Shown here: in pieces, positions 48,901 to 57,231 of the stretch | How positions within the stretch are numbered: the stretch's first letter is position 1 | How the letters are laid out: every line of letters starts with the position of its first letter | Assembly: GCA_016192705.1 (NCBI GenBank) | Contig: JACPTQ010000017.1 | Location: forward strand, 186,001-250,000 | Reading direction: 5' to 3' | Source: Deltaproteobacteria bacterium | GTDB lineage: Bacteria; Myxococcota; JACPTQ01 | Length of the DNA: 64,000 nt | The notes under the pieces: model-generated | Seen by the model: the letters and a program-made list of their open reading frames with translations, nothing else | Database searches by the model: none | What the model was told of the DNA's origin: nothing | Position numbers and translations under genes: made by a program

Positions 48901-49254
48901 GGCATCCACACCCGCACCTGCATCCGCATCCGCGCCGGCATCCGCACCCGCACCTGCACCTGCATCCGCACCTGCGCCCGCATCCACACCCGCACCGGCA
49001 TCCGCACCTGCGCCCGCATCCACACCCGCACCGGCATCCGCGCCCGCACCCGCATCCGCACCTGCGCCCGCATCCACACCTGCGCCCGCATCCACACCCA
49101 ACCCCTCATCCGCTCCCGCGTTCGGTGGACCGCTCGACCATGCGTCAATCGGCTCGGGACCGATTGCACCGCATCGCGCGACGAGGAAAAACGACGAAAG
49201 AAGAAAAAACTTCCGTTGACGAATCGACGATCGCGCGCGCCACACAGGTGTCAC
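45916..49254 (-). CDS. RCC1-repeat lipoprotein with Asp-Ala-Gly linker
   Basis: A 1112-residue lipoprotein (lipobox LVARC, Cys28). A long Asp-Ala-Gly-x-Val-Asp linker (about residues 50-118, hexamer tract 48900-49107) is followed by Ig-like modules (about 125-395). The rest is a series of about a dozen RCC1-type repeats, each with a core such as GGAKCWGYNRYGQLGSGST and VACAL-like strands, enough for two seven-bladed propellers. RCC1 propellers bind proteins; bacterial secreted ones are of unknown role. Most repeats have a Cys at the KCWG position and another in the CAL strand, suggesting disulfides between blades. The GTG start at 49254 is assumed. Confidence 0.87.
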   Translation of the reverse strand: MTPVWRARSSIRQRKFFLLSSFFLVARCGAIGPEPIDAWSSGPPNAGADEGLGVDAGAGVDAGAGADAGAGADAGAGVDAGAGADAGAGVDAGAGADAGAGAGADAGADADAGAGVDAGRPPNRPPTLNVGTQYTVALGQVLTITVGCSDSDGDSLVACGPESTLPSGATWNAATRAFAYAPTAAGDVMIVFLASDGALETRVTTHFVTPQPTNAPPMPMVLGISPIGPANNNSPAVRGAAQFGTTVRIFTNSTCSDAPVATGTASAFGAGGIAVSVGDNTTTTFFAQATLGTLMSPCSTTSATYIEDSTPPAAPVMTGTNPASPSSNLAPHILGTADADTIVLIYANATCSGAAVATGTAADFAASGIAVVAAANQVTTYTATATDAAGNTSACSSTKATYSTFPKTSRILAVGYLHACTVTSQKALRCWGGNGTGQLGNNSSARSPTPVAAKGFESGGATDVAAGYLHTCALTTAKGAKCWGQGGYGALGHGGSGSKFVPTDVIGLTSGVTAITTGSYHSCALIEATGGVKCWGYNAFGQAAGPNTYTYSPQDVSGLTSDVAAIAAGPYTTCAITTTGGLKCWGYNSYGQVGDGSYASPVRAPADVVGLSSGVVSVAMAYVQTCALLSTGAVKCWGSGFGATPVAVPALASGIVALACGGYQDMAAIKQDGSVVTWGDNTYGQRGYGNRTSSYSSIPRPASALTEKSVALALGAYTSCAITENGSPQCWGHNYHGTLGDGTLVERLVPAVVTALPATGIAEVALGGDFGCARTSTGAVKCWGANRYGEVGDGTTTLRARAVDAVGLSSGVASLSMTTTAGFALKDDGSSMTWGNSTYGSTPNTVAALGSGHRQLAVGQQHQCVLTSTNGVKCRGQGYYGQLGNSSTLYSAVLVDVVGLTSGVKSISASGNFSCAVTTAGGAKCWGYNRYGQLGSGSTSASSSVPVDVKDLTSGVSFVATHPDYACAALTAGGMKCWGLGLYGRLGNGATSGYAQRTPVWVIGLSSVVTSLALGAHRACARTDAGGVKCWGYNYSITYGGAAALPSYWTSATDYPGLTSGIASIAASPGTSDPVLCAVTNAGGVVCVGPDWNGTATGVFPGIPRPVAGFVP
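48900..49107. repeat. Hexamer-periodic tract of the RCC1 lipoprotein
   Basis: About 207 bp of CATCCGCACCTGCGCC-type units (C-rich on the plus strand), read from the minus strand as Asp-Ala-Gly-Ala/Val. Same family as the other tracts, here in the same coding sense as the lipoproteins. Confidence 0.85.
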
Positions 49255-49286
49255 TGGTCCGACCCTCGCCTTCTACGCCCCATCAC

Positions 49287-49314
49287 AGAGTACATCCGCG
49301 CACGCCGGTTTCAA
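49287..49314 (-). promoter_or_regulatory. Sigma-70-like promoter for the RCC1 lipoprotein
   Basis: On the minus strand TTGAAA, 16-nt spacer, TACTCT, 32 nt before the GTG at 49254. Confidence 0.5.
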
Positions 49315-49421
49315 AGTGGAGCGGGGACGGAAATGTAGGATGCCTTTTCTGCGATGCATCCAGGCCGGCCAGTCGGTTGTGGATGGTTTCTGAGATTGCC
49401 GATCGGAAACTTGAGAGACGT

Positions 49422-49994
49422 CTAAGGAGCTGCTGTCGCACCGTAGAGGTGGTGGCGGCGAATGTAAGCCGCGACGTTGTGAGGAACAAGCCCGGCAATC
49501 GAAGCGCCTTCAGCGAGTTGCGCACGCACCGTTGTCGACGACACGTCGGGAATGGCGGGTGCGTCGGGCGCGGCGAACGGTTGTCGTGGAACGACGTGAA
49601 TGGGGCAGAGCCGCGAGAGCTCGGCGCTTCGGTGCCACGACGGGATTTCGTTGACGAGGTCTGAGCCGATGATGAGCGCAAACGAATGCTCAGAGTCGCG
49701 CGACGCGAGGGCACGCACGGTGTCGATGGTGCGTGAGGGTGACGGCGCGCCCGCGACTTCCGCGATGTCACGCTCGATCGCATTCGCGCGGCACCAAGGG
49801 CCAAGCGTTGCCGCGGCGATTTCGCACATCGCGAGGCGATGTTCAAACGGCGCGAGCTCTTTCGCAAACGCGTGGGTGTGGCAAGGAATCAGCCAAACCT
49901 CGTCAATCGGGAACACGGCGCGGGCGTATGTCGCCGCGAGGAGATGCCCAATGTGAGGAGGGTCAAACGAACCGCCGTAGAGTCCGACACGCAC
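49422..49994 (-). CDS. nadD: Nicotinate-nucleotide adenylyltransferase
   Basis: A 190-residue nucleotidyltransferase that adenylylates nicotinate mononucleotide in NAD synthesis. Signatures: GLYGGSFDPPHIGHLLAA (HxGH) at residues 4-21 and the C-terminal ISSTxxR equivalent DVSSTTVRAQLA. The frame is open to an ATG at 50075 that would overlap the divergent gene, but the GTG at 49994 with AAGG upstream gives the family's normal length and N-terminus. It diverges from glutamate-cysteine ligase. Confidence 0.95.
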   Translation of the reverse strand: MRVGLYGGSFDPPHIGHLLAATYARAVFPIDEVWLIPCHTHAFAKELAPFEHRLAMCEIAAATLGPWCRANAIERDIAEVAGAPSPSRTIDTVRALASRDSEHSFALIIGSDLVNEIPSWHRSAELSRLCPIHVVPRQPFAAPDAPAIPDVSSTTVRAQLAEGASIAGLVPHNVAAYIRRHHLYGATAAP

Positions 49995-50073
49995 GATGAC
50001 CTTCGTATACCAACCGGCCCCTGGATTTCCAGTGGCGTCTTTGGTCGCGATGTGATTATCCTGCGCGGGCGTC

Positions 50074-51480
50074 ATGGCTCTGAAACGATTGCGGCGTTCG
50101 CGCGTTCGCACGGTGGGGGATCTCCTCGAGTATTTTCGCGCCGCGGAGAAGCCGCGCCGCTCGTGGGCCGTCGGCATCGAGGCCGAGAAGTTCGGCGTGC
50201 TTCGCGAATCGTCGAAACCGATACCCTATGCGGGGCCGCGGAGCGTTGAGGCCGTCTTGGGTTACCTGGCGCGGCGGTTTGGTTGGCGACCGGTGCTTGA
50301 GGACGACGAGCTCATGTCGCTTCGGCGGCGTGAGTCGTCGATCACGCTCGAGCCGGGCGGGCAAATTGAGCTGTCGGGGCAGCCCCACCGAAACTTGCAC
50401 GACATGTGCGCTGAGATTCATCGACACTTGAACGAGATGCGCGCGGCCGGTCAGGAGTTTCAGATCGATTGGTACGGCGTCGGCGTCCACCCGACGGCGG
50501 CGCTCGATGATATCGCGTGGATCCCGAAGGAGCGGTACCGCCTGATGCGCCGGTTTTTGCCAGCGCGGGGTGCAAGCGGGCTTCATATGATGAAGCGGAC
50601 GTGCGGGATTCAGGCGAGTTTCGACTTTGACAGCGAAGCGGATGCGACGTCGAAGGTTCGGACGGCGATGGCGGTTGCGCCGGTCGTGTCGGCAATTTTC
50701 GCGAATGCGCCGATCTCGGCGGGGCGGTTGTCGCGCGTCGTGTCTGAGCGGCAACGCATTTGGTTCGACACGGATTCCAGTCGTTGCGGAATGCTCGAAT
50801 TTGTTTTTAGCGAGGACTTTGGATATCGCGACTACGTGGAGTGGGCGCTTGATGTGCCGATTATGCTGCTTCAGCACAACGGACGGCTCGTGTCGCCGCG
50901 TGGGTTGACGTTTCGCCGGTTTCTAAGCGAGGGGTATCAGGGGCAGCTCGCGACGATGGACGCGTGGGACCTTCACTTGTCGAGCGTGTTTCCGGACGTG
51001 CGGCTTCGCCAAACGATCGAGGTGCGGGGGGCCGATGCGGGGAATTCGCTCTTATGTTGCGCGTTGCCGGCGATTTGGAAAGGGGTTCTTTACGACCGGG
51101 CGGCGCTCGCGTCGGCGTGGGACCTCGTCAAATCGTGGTCGCTTGAGGAGCGGCGCCGCGTGACGCGCGAGGTGGCGCTTCGCGGGTTGCAGGCGCGCGT
51201 AAAGAAACATCGCGTGCTCGATGTTGCGCGCGAGCTTTTTCGAATCGCAGTCGCGAGTTTGCGCCGTCAATCGGGGGGCGCTGCTGTTCACGGGGAGGGA
51301 GCGGTCGCCGCGCGGCCCGGGCGCGGACACGTTGTCGGAAAGAACGAATCGATTTACCTCGACCCGCTGCGGCCGTTCTTGTTTGAGTGGAACGCGAGCC
51401 CGAGCGAAGTGTTTCAGCGGAGCTGGCGCAAGGCGAGCGGGCGAGAGCGCGACACCCTCGTCGCGTCGTTGCGGTATTGA
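50074..51480 (+). CDS. gshA: Glutamate--cysteine ligase (plant/proteobacterial class)
   Basis: A 468-residue ligase that joins Glu and Cys in the first step of glutathione synthesis, of the class found in plants and alpha/deltaproteobacteria. Recognisable segments: WAVGIEAEKFGV near residue 31, ITLEPGGQIELSGQP near 90, ASGLHMMKRTCGIQASFDF near 168, and FEWNASPSEVFQ at the C-terminal substrate lid. The ATG overlaps the alternative start of nadD. No gshB is present in the window. A histidine kinase gene follows after 4 nt. Confidence 0.92.
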   Translation: MALKRLRRSRVRTVGDLLEYFRAAEKPRRSWAVGIEAEKFGVLRESSKPIPYAGPRSVEAVLGYLARRFGWRPVLEDDELMSLRRRESSITLEPGGQIELSGQPHRNLHDMCAEIHRHLNEMRAAGQEFQIDWYGVGVHPTAALDDIAWIPKERYRLMRRFLPARGASGLHMMKRTCGIQASFDFDSEADATSKVRTAMAVAPVVSAIFANAPISAGRLSRVVSERQRIWFDTDSSRCGMLEFVFSEDFGYRDYVEWALDVPIMLLQHNGRLVSPRGLTFRRFLSEGYQGQLATMDAWDLHLSSVFPDVRLRQTIEVRGADAGNSLLCCALPAIWKGVLYDRAALASAWDLVKSWSLEERRRVTREVALRGLQARVKKHRVLDVARELFRIAVASLRRQSGGAAVHGEGAVAARPGRGHVVGKNESIYLDPLRPFLFEWNASPSEVFQRSWRKASGRERDTLVASLRY

Positions 51481-51484
51481 TTAT

Positions 51485-53785
51485 TTGATACGGTTTCGCC
51501 GATTCATTCCGGGTGTTGTGACAGCCGCGGCGTCGCTGACCGTCGGCGTTCTTTCGTTTGTCGAGGGCGTTGGCTTTTCGGACCGGCCGTTTCTGGGTGT
51601 GCTCACGTACTCGAATGGTCGCGTCTCGCCGATTCAGCGGGCGCATTGGGCTGGGCTCGCCGAGGGCCTGACCCCGTCCGACACGATTCAGGCGATTGAC
51701 GGTTTTCGCGTCGAGAATGCGCGCGCCATAACGGCGCGGATTGCGTCGCGCGGGGTCGGTGCCGACGTCGAGCTCCAGGTCCGACGCCACGCGGCTGTGC
51801 GGTCGGTCCGTGTTCGGCTCACGACGTTTTCGGTTCCCGATTTCACCATCACGTGCGTCTTGCCGTTTGTCATCGCGATTTTGATGCTGACGATCGGCTT
51901 GGTCGTCTTATTTCTTGCGCCTCCATCGATCGGCGCGCACCTCCAGCTTTATCTCTTGGCGACCGTCGCGACGTTTTTCTTCGTAACGTTCAACGCCAAC
52001 ACAACGCACACGTTTGAACGCGTCTGGCTTTTTTACCCGCTGTTCGGTTCGTTTTCGATTCACCTGTTTTGCGTTTTCCCGGCGCCGGCTCGGTCGCGAC
52101 TGTGGCGGCTGGTCGTCCCGTTTTTTGCGCATGCCGCCGCCGCTACGCTGATCGTGCTTCGCCAAGTGTTCCTTCGCGACGCGGTGACATCCGACGTGCT
52201 CACGATCGGGACGAACATTTTTTTCGCGGCGGTTTTCGCGATCGATGTTGTCCTCTTGGTCTCGGCGTGGCGACGTTCGGCCTCCGAGCTCGATCGCGGA
52301 CGTGTGCGCATCATTCTCGTTGCGCTCATCTTCACGATGTCGATCACGGTCGCATGGATTTTCGTCTCTCGCGTGCATCCCGAGTGGATCACGGTCGACC
52401 GCGTGATGGTTCTCGCCGCGCTGTTCCCGTTCATGCTGGGCTACGCGGTGGTTAAGCACAATCTGTTTGAAATCGATCGCGTGATGCGCGTATCGGCCTC
52501 ATACCTTTTGGCGTCGGGGCTCCTCGTTGGAGTTTACTTTGCCGTCGTTGCGTCGCTGACGTTCTTCACGCAGCCGTTCCTTGAGCCACTCGACCCGCGG
52601 TTTGCGGCGATACTGTCGACGCTGGTCGTCGCGGCGCTTTTTCACCCGGTTCGTCTTCGCGTGCAACGTGGACTTGAGAGGATTTTTTTTCGTGGCCGCG
52701 TTGACGCGCGTCGCGCGCTGACTCTGATGACACGGGCCCTCGCGCGCACGACCGATATCGAGTCGTTTGTTCGACTGCTCGAGCGCGACCTTCCGAGCTT
52801 TATTCGCGGCTCGCGGGTCACGGTGTCGCTCACGGGCGATGGTGTGTTGTCCCAAGATCTGTTTTTTGGCGATGCGTTCGCCGGTTCCGAGGCCACAGCG
52901 GGCGGTGAAAGCGTGCGATCGCTCCAGCCCGAAGTCGCCGACGATGGACTCTGTCGCGTGAGGCTCGAGTCTCGCGGTCATTCGATCGGCGTTGTCACCG
53001 TCGAACCGCGTCGCACGGGGGGAGCGTTCTCGGCGGCCGAGCTCGAACTCCTAGGGCATTTGGCGGCGCCGATGACGCTCGCTTCAGAGAACGCACTTCT
53101 CTACGCCGCGCGCGCGAAATCTGAGCGGCTCGCCGCACTCGGGCAAGTCGCCAGCGTCATTGTTCACGAGGTGAAGAACCCGCTCGGGAGCATCAAGGTG
53201 AGTGCGGGGATTTTGAAAAAACGGTTTGCGGCGTCCGAGAGCGGGTACGAAATGGCGTCCCTCATTGAGGCGGAGGTCGATCGGATGAACCGAACGATCC
53301 AGCAAATCCTCACGTTCGCGCGTCCTTCGGCGCCCGAGCTCAAGCCGGTCGCGCTCGACGCGGTGATCGAACGAGCGATGCGTCTCGTGTCGATCGAGGC
53401 TGGAGCGGGTGTGATATTTGTGCGCGACGGGGAAGCGTCTCGCGTTGTGGTACCGGCCGACGAAGAGCTTCTTTTGCAGGTCTTTTTGAATCTTCTCCTT
53501 AACGCCAAGGAGGCGTCGACGGTGGGTGGACGCGTTGAAGTTCAGGTTGTTGCGCGCGGCGAGTGGGTCGACGTCGTCTTCCGCGACTTTGGAAAGGGAA
53601 TTCAAGACGCGGATCGCGCCCGGATTTTTCAGCCATTCTTCACGACGAAGCGCGGCGGTACGGGGCTGGGGCTTGCGATCGTCAAGCACATCGTCGAGCA
53701 GCACGCGGGGACGGTCCGGCTCGATACGACCTCGGGCGGCGGTGCGACGTTTGTGGTGACGCTGCCGGTGCATTCACCCGCTTAG
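51485..53785 (+). CDS. Membrane histidine kinase with PDZ-like and 7TM sensor region
   Basis: A 766-residue sensor kinase. After a first transmembrane helix (GVVTAAASLTVGVLSF) comes a PDZ-like periplasmic segment (GLAEGLTPSDTIQAIDG). About eight more membrane helices span residues about 120-400, then a GAF-like region (about 420-545). The HisKA core is ASVIVHEVKNPLGSIKVSA (phosphorylated His in HEVKNP) and the HATPase domain has NLLLNAKEAS (N box), DFGKGI and GTGLGLAIVKH (G boxes). All catalytic boxes are intact. The only fitting start is a TTG at 51485, 4 nt after gshA, suggesting coupling. No cognate response regulator is adjacent; the single REC and REC-GGDEF genes elsewhere in the window are candidates only. 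Confidence 0.92.
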   Translation: MIRFRRFIPGVVTAAASLTVGVLSFVEGVGFSDRPFLGVLTYSNGRVSPIQRAHWAGLAEGLTPSDTIQAIDGFRVENARAITARIASRGVGADVELQVRRHAAVRSVRVRLTTFSVPDFTITCVLPFVIAILMLTIGLVVLFLAPPSIGAHLQLYLLATVATFFFVTFNANTTHTFERVWLFYPLFGSFSIHLFCVFPAPARSRLWRLVVPFFAHAAAATLIVLRQVFLRDAVTSDVLTIGTNIFFAAVFAIDVVLLVSAWRRSASELDRGRVRIILVALIFTMSITVAWIFVSRVHPEWITVDRVMVLAALFPFMLGYAVVKHNLFEIDRVMRVSASYLLASGLLVGVYFAVVASLTFFTQPFLEPLDPRFAAILSTLVVAALFHPVRLRVQRGLERIFFRGRVDARRALTLMTRALARTTDIESFVRLLERDLPSFIRGSRVTVSLTGDGVLSQDLFFGDAFAGSEATAGGESVRSLQPEVADDGLCRVRLESRGHSIGVVTVEPRRTGGAFSAAELELLGHLAAPMTLASENALLYAARAKSERLAALGQVASVIVHEVKNPLGSIKVSAGILKKRFAASESGYEMASLIEAEVDRMNRTIQQILTFARPSAPELKPVALDAVIERAMRLVSIEAGAGVIFVRDGEASRVVVPADEELLLQVFLNLLLNAKEASTVGGRVEVQVVARGEWVDVVFRDFGKGIQDADRARIFQPFFTTKRGGTGLGLAIVKHIVEQHAGTVRLDTTSGGGATFVVTLPVHSPA

Positions 53786-53816
53786 ATTTTGTTTGCCCGC
53801 GTGTTACCTTTTTTGC

Positions 53817-56492
53817 ATGAAGAGGATTCTGACGATTGGGGTTCTGACGGTTTCAGCGCTGGGACTCGCGAATGCTGGGCCAACGAAGGAACCTGAACGT
53901 CTCGTCAAGGATGGGCGGCTCCGCGAGGCGGAAGCGTTGATGGCGAAGGCGCTCACGGCGTCGCCCAAATCGATCGATCTGTTGACGTTGTCCGCGCGGA
54001 TTTCGGCGCGCCTCAAAGAAAAAAAGAAACTTTTCTCGACGCTCGCGACGCTCATCCCACTATTGAAGTCGAAGCCCACGAAGACGCCAGCTCCGAGCGC
54101 GGCCGCGCGAAAGGCGTTCGACGCAGGGTTTGCCGAGTGGCGCATCGAGCGATACGACACTGCGCTCCCACATTTCGAGGCGGCCATCAAGGACAGCCCC
54201 CGGTTCGCGCGCGCGCATTTCTTTGCCGCCTACTGTGCGTGCAACATGGAGCGCTTGGAGCGCTGCACCGACGGGCTGCTGCGCGCAATCAAGGAAGACC
54301 CCGCAAGTCCCGATCGGTACGAGGTGGTTGGGATCCTCAAGTTTCAACTCGACGATTGGCGCGGGGTTCTCGATGCGATCGACGCTGCGGAGAAGCACGG
54401 GTCGAAGATGGCGCGAATTCGCACGATGCGGGCGCTCGCGGCGACGTATCTGTCGGGCCGGCCCGAGGACGGCCTTCGGCACGCGGATGAAGCCATTCGT
54501 GTCGATGCCAAGGATCCGTTTGGGTATCAAGTGAAGGGCGCGCTTCTTCTCGCGCTAAAGCGATTTGATGAGGCACAGGCGGCGCTCGTGCGCGCACTGG
54601 AACTTTTCCCGGATCTGGTTCGTGCGCTCAACCTTCTCGGTCGGCTCCACGCGATGAAGAGTGATTTCGCACGCGCGGAAACTTTTTTTCGGCAGGCGAC
54701 GCGCGTCGCGCCCGACGATTATGAGACGTATTTCTACTTGTCGCGGGCACTCTTCGAGCAAAAGAAATCTGACGAGGCGATCGCCGCGTTTCGAGATGGG
54801 GTAAGGACGCGGCATCGAATCCACACGACATCAAGGGCCCATTTGCAACGGGAGTGGCCAAAGGGCGTTGAAAATTTCTTGGCGACAGGGGCGGGCCTTT
54901 GGGTTGGCAAATTCGCCGGTGTTGCCCGGGAGAACGGGTTCGACGTTCACCCCGTCATCGCCGCGCGGGAGGCCGTGGTCGCGGCGATCAAGGCCGGGGT
55001 TCTCGTTGCGGCCGTGCGCGTTGATTTTTACGCGCGTGAGATCGCCATGCGGAGCTCGCTCGTTGTTGGTCACGACCCGATTCGCGAATCGTTCCTCACG
55101 CTCGAGAACGATCCGCAGGCGGTTAGTGAATTCGATCGCGCGCAGATGAGCGATTGGTTCCTCTATGTGGTCGCGCCGAAGGGGGACCCGCGGCCGTCGA
55201 TTTTCGATGATGCGGCGTATGCGGCGGGTCGGCTTCTCGATAACGCGGCCGGCCTCTTCTGGAAGAACGATTGGACCGGAATGCAGACGCGGCTCGCTGA
55301 GATGCCAGGCAAGGGACTTGGCGTCCCCGCGGCACTCCTCCTCGCCATGAATGCGAACGCCCGGGCCCAAAAGCTCGATGAAGCGCTCCGGGTGGCCACG
55401 CGACTTGTCGAAACGTCGCGCGGGGGGCTCGGCGAGATGGCGCGGGTCGCGCGAATGGACGCGCTCATTGAGCTCAAGCGCCGCGATGAAGCGGTCGCAG
55501 GGGCGAAGTCGGTGCTCGAGCGGGCGCCACGACACGGAATTCGCGCCGAGGATTTGAATCGCGCGGGTCTCCTTCTCAAGCGCACGACGCTTCACCACCT
55601 CGCGATTCAAGCGTTTGAAAAGGCGCGTGACATGGACCGAACGAACGAGATGTATCCGACGAACGCGGGCGTGGCGTACCGCGATATTGGACAGGTGCAA
55701 AAAGCGATTGAGAGCTTCAAGCGCGCGCTCGCGATTGCGCCGAAGCGTGCGGACATTCGGACGGAGCTCGCGTCGCTCTACATGACGGAAGTCGGCGACG
55801 ATGAGGAAGCGCTTCGCGAGCTTGAGGATGCCGTGACGGCCGACACCCGACATGCGCGCGCCCACTACCTTTTAGGGATTTCCCACACGCGCGCCTATCG
55901 TCTCGATGCGGCGGCTGAAGCGTGGCGGCGGCTTTTGAAGCTAACGCCGTCGGCCGAGACGCAGTCGCTTTTCTACGAGGGGAAACGGATGCTCACGGCG
56001 ACGGAGCGCCTTATCGCGGCGCGTGCCGATGTCGATGTTTCGAAGGGGGCGATTGCGCGCGTTAACCACGAGTCGATTCCAGAATCGGAAATCGCGGAAA
56101 CCGCGCCGACACAAGTGCGTGCGGCGCTTGAGGCACGCATTCGATCGCGGCTTCGCAGCCAAGAGGTGTTTCGGTGGGCGGTCGAGGTGGGCGAAGCTGA
56201 GCTGGACGATGCGGTGAACCACGTTCGCGTGCGAAACAAGGCGACCCCGGCTGAATTCTTGAAGCTGCTGGACAGCGAGGGGCTTACGATGCGCGCGTAT
56301 CGGGAGCGACTGCGCGCTGAGATTCTTGAGACGCGGCTCCGGCGGTATATGGGGCCGCGGTTTCGGTCGATCGATGATTACATCGACGTCGTGCGCGCGC
56401 GGGCGTGGGTGGTGATCGATTCGGCGCGGCTCGCGGAGATCGAAGGGGGGAAGGCGATCGAGGTGCCGCCCGACAAACCGGGCGCGCGATAG
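53817..56492 (+). CDS. TPR-repeat protein with C-terminal SurA-N-like chaperone domain
   Basis: An 891-residue exported protein (signal peptide about 1-21). Residues about 25-310 and 490-700 are TPR arrays (for example AFEKARDMDRTNEMYPTNAG). The last 150 residues match the N-terminal chaperone domain of SurA: ARVNHESIPESEIAET, then SQEVFRWAVEVGEAELDDAV, FLKLLDSEGLTMRAYRERLR and EILETRLRRYMGPRF. The parvulin (PPIase) domains are missing. It may be a periplasmic chaperone or assembly factor with a TPR scaffold. The ATG at 53817 lies 7 nt after TTACCT with no Shine-Dalgarno, so the mRNA may be leaderless. Confidence 0.8.
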   Translation: MKRILTIGVLTVSALGLANAGPTKEPERLVKDGRLREAEALMAKALTASPKSIDLLTLSARISARLKEKKKLFSTLATLIPLLKSKPTKTPAPSAAARKAFDAGFAEWRIERYDTALPHFEAAIKDSPRFARAHFFAAYCACNMERLERCTDGLLRAIKEDPASPDRYEVVGILKFQLDDWRGVLDAIDAAEKHGSKMARIRTMRALAATYLSGRPEDGLRHADEAIRVDAKDPFGYQVKGALLLALKRFDEAQAALVRALELFPDLVRALNLLGRLHAMKSDFARAETFFRQATRVAPDDYETYFYLSRALFEQKKSDEAIAAFRDGVRTRHRIHTTSRAHLQREWPKGVENFLATGAGLWVGKFAGVARENGFDVHPVIAAREAVVAAIKAGVLVAAVRVDFYAREIAMRSSLVVGHDPIRESFLTLENDPQAVSEFDRAQMSDWFLYVVAPKGDPRPSIFDDAAYAAGRLLDNAAGLFWKNDWTGMQTRLAEMPGKGLGVPAALLLAMNANARAQKLDEALRVATRLVETSRGGLGEMARVARMDALIELKRRDEAVAGAKSVLERAPRHGIRAEDLNRAGLLLKRTTLHHLAIQAFEKARDMDRTNEMYPTNAGVAYRDIGQVQKAIESFKRALAIAPKRADIRTELASLYMTEVGDDEEALRELEDAVTADTRHARAHYLLGISHTRAYRLDAAAEAWRRLLKLTPSAETQSLFYEGKRMLTATERLIAARADVDVSKGAIARVNHESIPESEIAETAPTQVRAALEARIRSRLRSQEVFRWAVEVGEAELDDAVNHVRVRNKATPAEFLKLLDSEGLTMRAYRERLRAEILETRLRRYMGPRFRSIDDYIDVVRARAWVVIDSARLAEIEGGKAIEVPPDKPGAR

Positions 56493-56501
56493 TTTCGCGG
56501 T

Positions 56502-56531
56502 TTTACAATTCGGATGGGACACGTCTAATAT
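56502..56531 (+). promoter_or_regulatory. Sigma-70-like promoter for the cupredoxin operon
   Basis: TTTACA, 18-nt spacer, TAATAT, 19 nt before the ATG at 56551. It should drive the cupredoxin, radical SAM and phosphatase genes. Confidence 0.55.
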
Positions 56532-56550
56532 AGCGAGCTGGAGCGGCACG

Positions 56551-57225
56551 ATGTCGACGACGGAAGGACGGCGAGCCGTGCGGGGTTGCAGTTATTTGTA
56601 TATGGGTTTGTGGGTTTGGTCGGTCGCATGTACATCGGGGTCGCCGAGCGCGGGCGCTGGGGCGGATGCGGGAGCGGGTGTCGACGCCGGTGTCGATGCA
56701 GGCGCGGACGCTGGCGCGGGCGAGGACGCGGGTGCGGACGCGGGTTCTGACGCAGGCGTGGGCGCGGACGCTGGTGCTGACGCGGGAGCGGATGCGGGAG
56801 CGGACGCGGGTCCGGACGCGGGAGCGGATGCGGGAGCGGGGGTGGATGCGGGAGCGGACGCGGGAGCGGGGGTGGATGCGGGAGCGGACGCGGGTGCCGA
56901 TGCGGGCGGACCACAGCCGTGTGAGTCGTTTGCGGGGTGCTCGACCTACGACGACCGAACGGATCCGGGCGCCGATAGAACGGTGAGCTTTACCTGCTGC
57001 TTCTATTCGCCGCAATGCATGAAAGTGAAAGTCGGACAGTCGGTCGCGTTTAGTGGGAGCTTTGGTTCGCATCCGCTTGCGGGTGCCAGCTCGTGTCCGG
57101 GGAATCCAATTTCAGGGAGTACACCGGTCACTTTTTCGTCGACGGGGTTCTATGGGTACTTCTGTACGGCGCACGGTAATTCGAGTGGTGGTGGCATGGC
57201 CGGGACAATTCAAGTCGTGCCTTAG
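56551..57225 (+). CDS. Cupredoxin-domain lipoprotein with long Asp-Ala-Gly linker
   Basis: A 224-residue lipoprotein (lipobox SVAC, Cys27). Residues about 35-122 are an Asp-Ala-Gly linker encoded by the hexamer tract. The C-terminal 100 residues are a cupredoxin (plastocyanin/azurin fold): likely copper ligands are His in FGSHPLAG, Cys and His in GYFCTAHGN, and Met in GGGMAGTIQV, the usual type 1 set. Extra Cys (TCCFYSPQC, SSCPG) suggest a disulfide. It probably shuttles electrons on the outer surface or periplasm. The radical SAM gene starts 6 nt after its stop. Confidence 0.85.
   Translation: MSTTEGRRAVRGCSYLYMGLWVWSVACTSGSPSAGAGADAGAGVDAGVDAGADAGAGEDAGADAGSDAGVGADAGADAGADAGADAGPDAGADAGAGVDAGADAGAGVDAGADAGADAGGPQPCESFAGCSTYDDRTDPGADRTVSFTCCFYSPQCMKVKVGQSVAFSGSFGSHPLAGASSCPGNPISGSTPVTFSSTGFYGYFCTAHGNSSGGGMAGTIQVVP
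56656..56913. repeat. Hexamer-periodic tract of the cupredoxin lipoprotein
   Basis: About 255 bp of GCGGAC/GCGGGA/GCGGAT/GCGGGT units, translated as Asp-Ala-Gly-Ala. Two adjacent copies of GGAGCGGGGGTGGATGCG within 56836-56882 suggest recent duplication. Confidence 0.85.
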
Positions 57226-57231
57226 CGGTGC

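Noticed and set aside
51221-51484. Upstream extension of the histidine kinase frame into gshA
   Set aside because: It overlaps the well-supported C-terminus of the ligase; the TTG at 51485 gives a proper first transmembrane helix.
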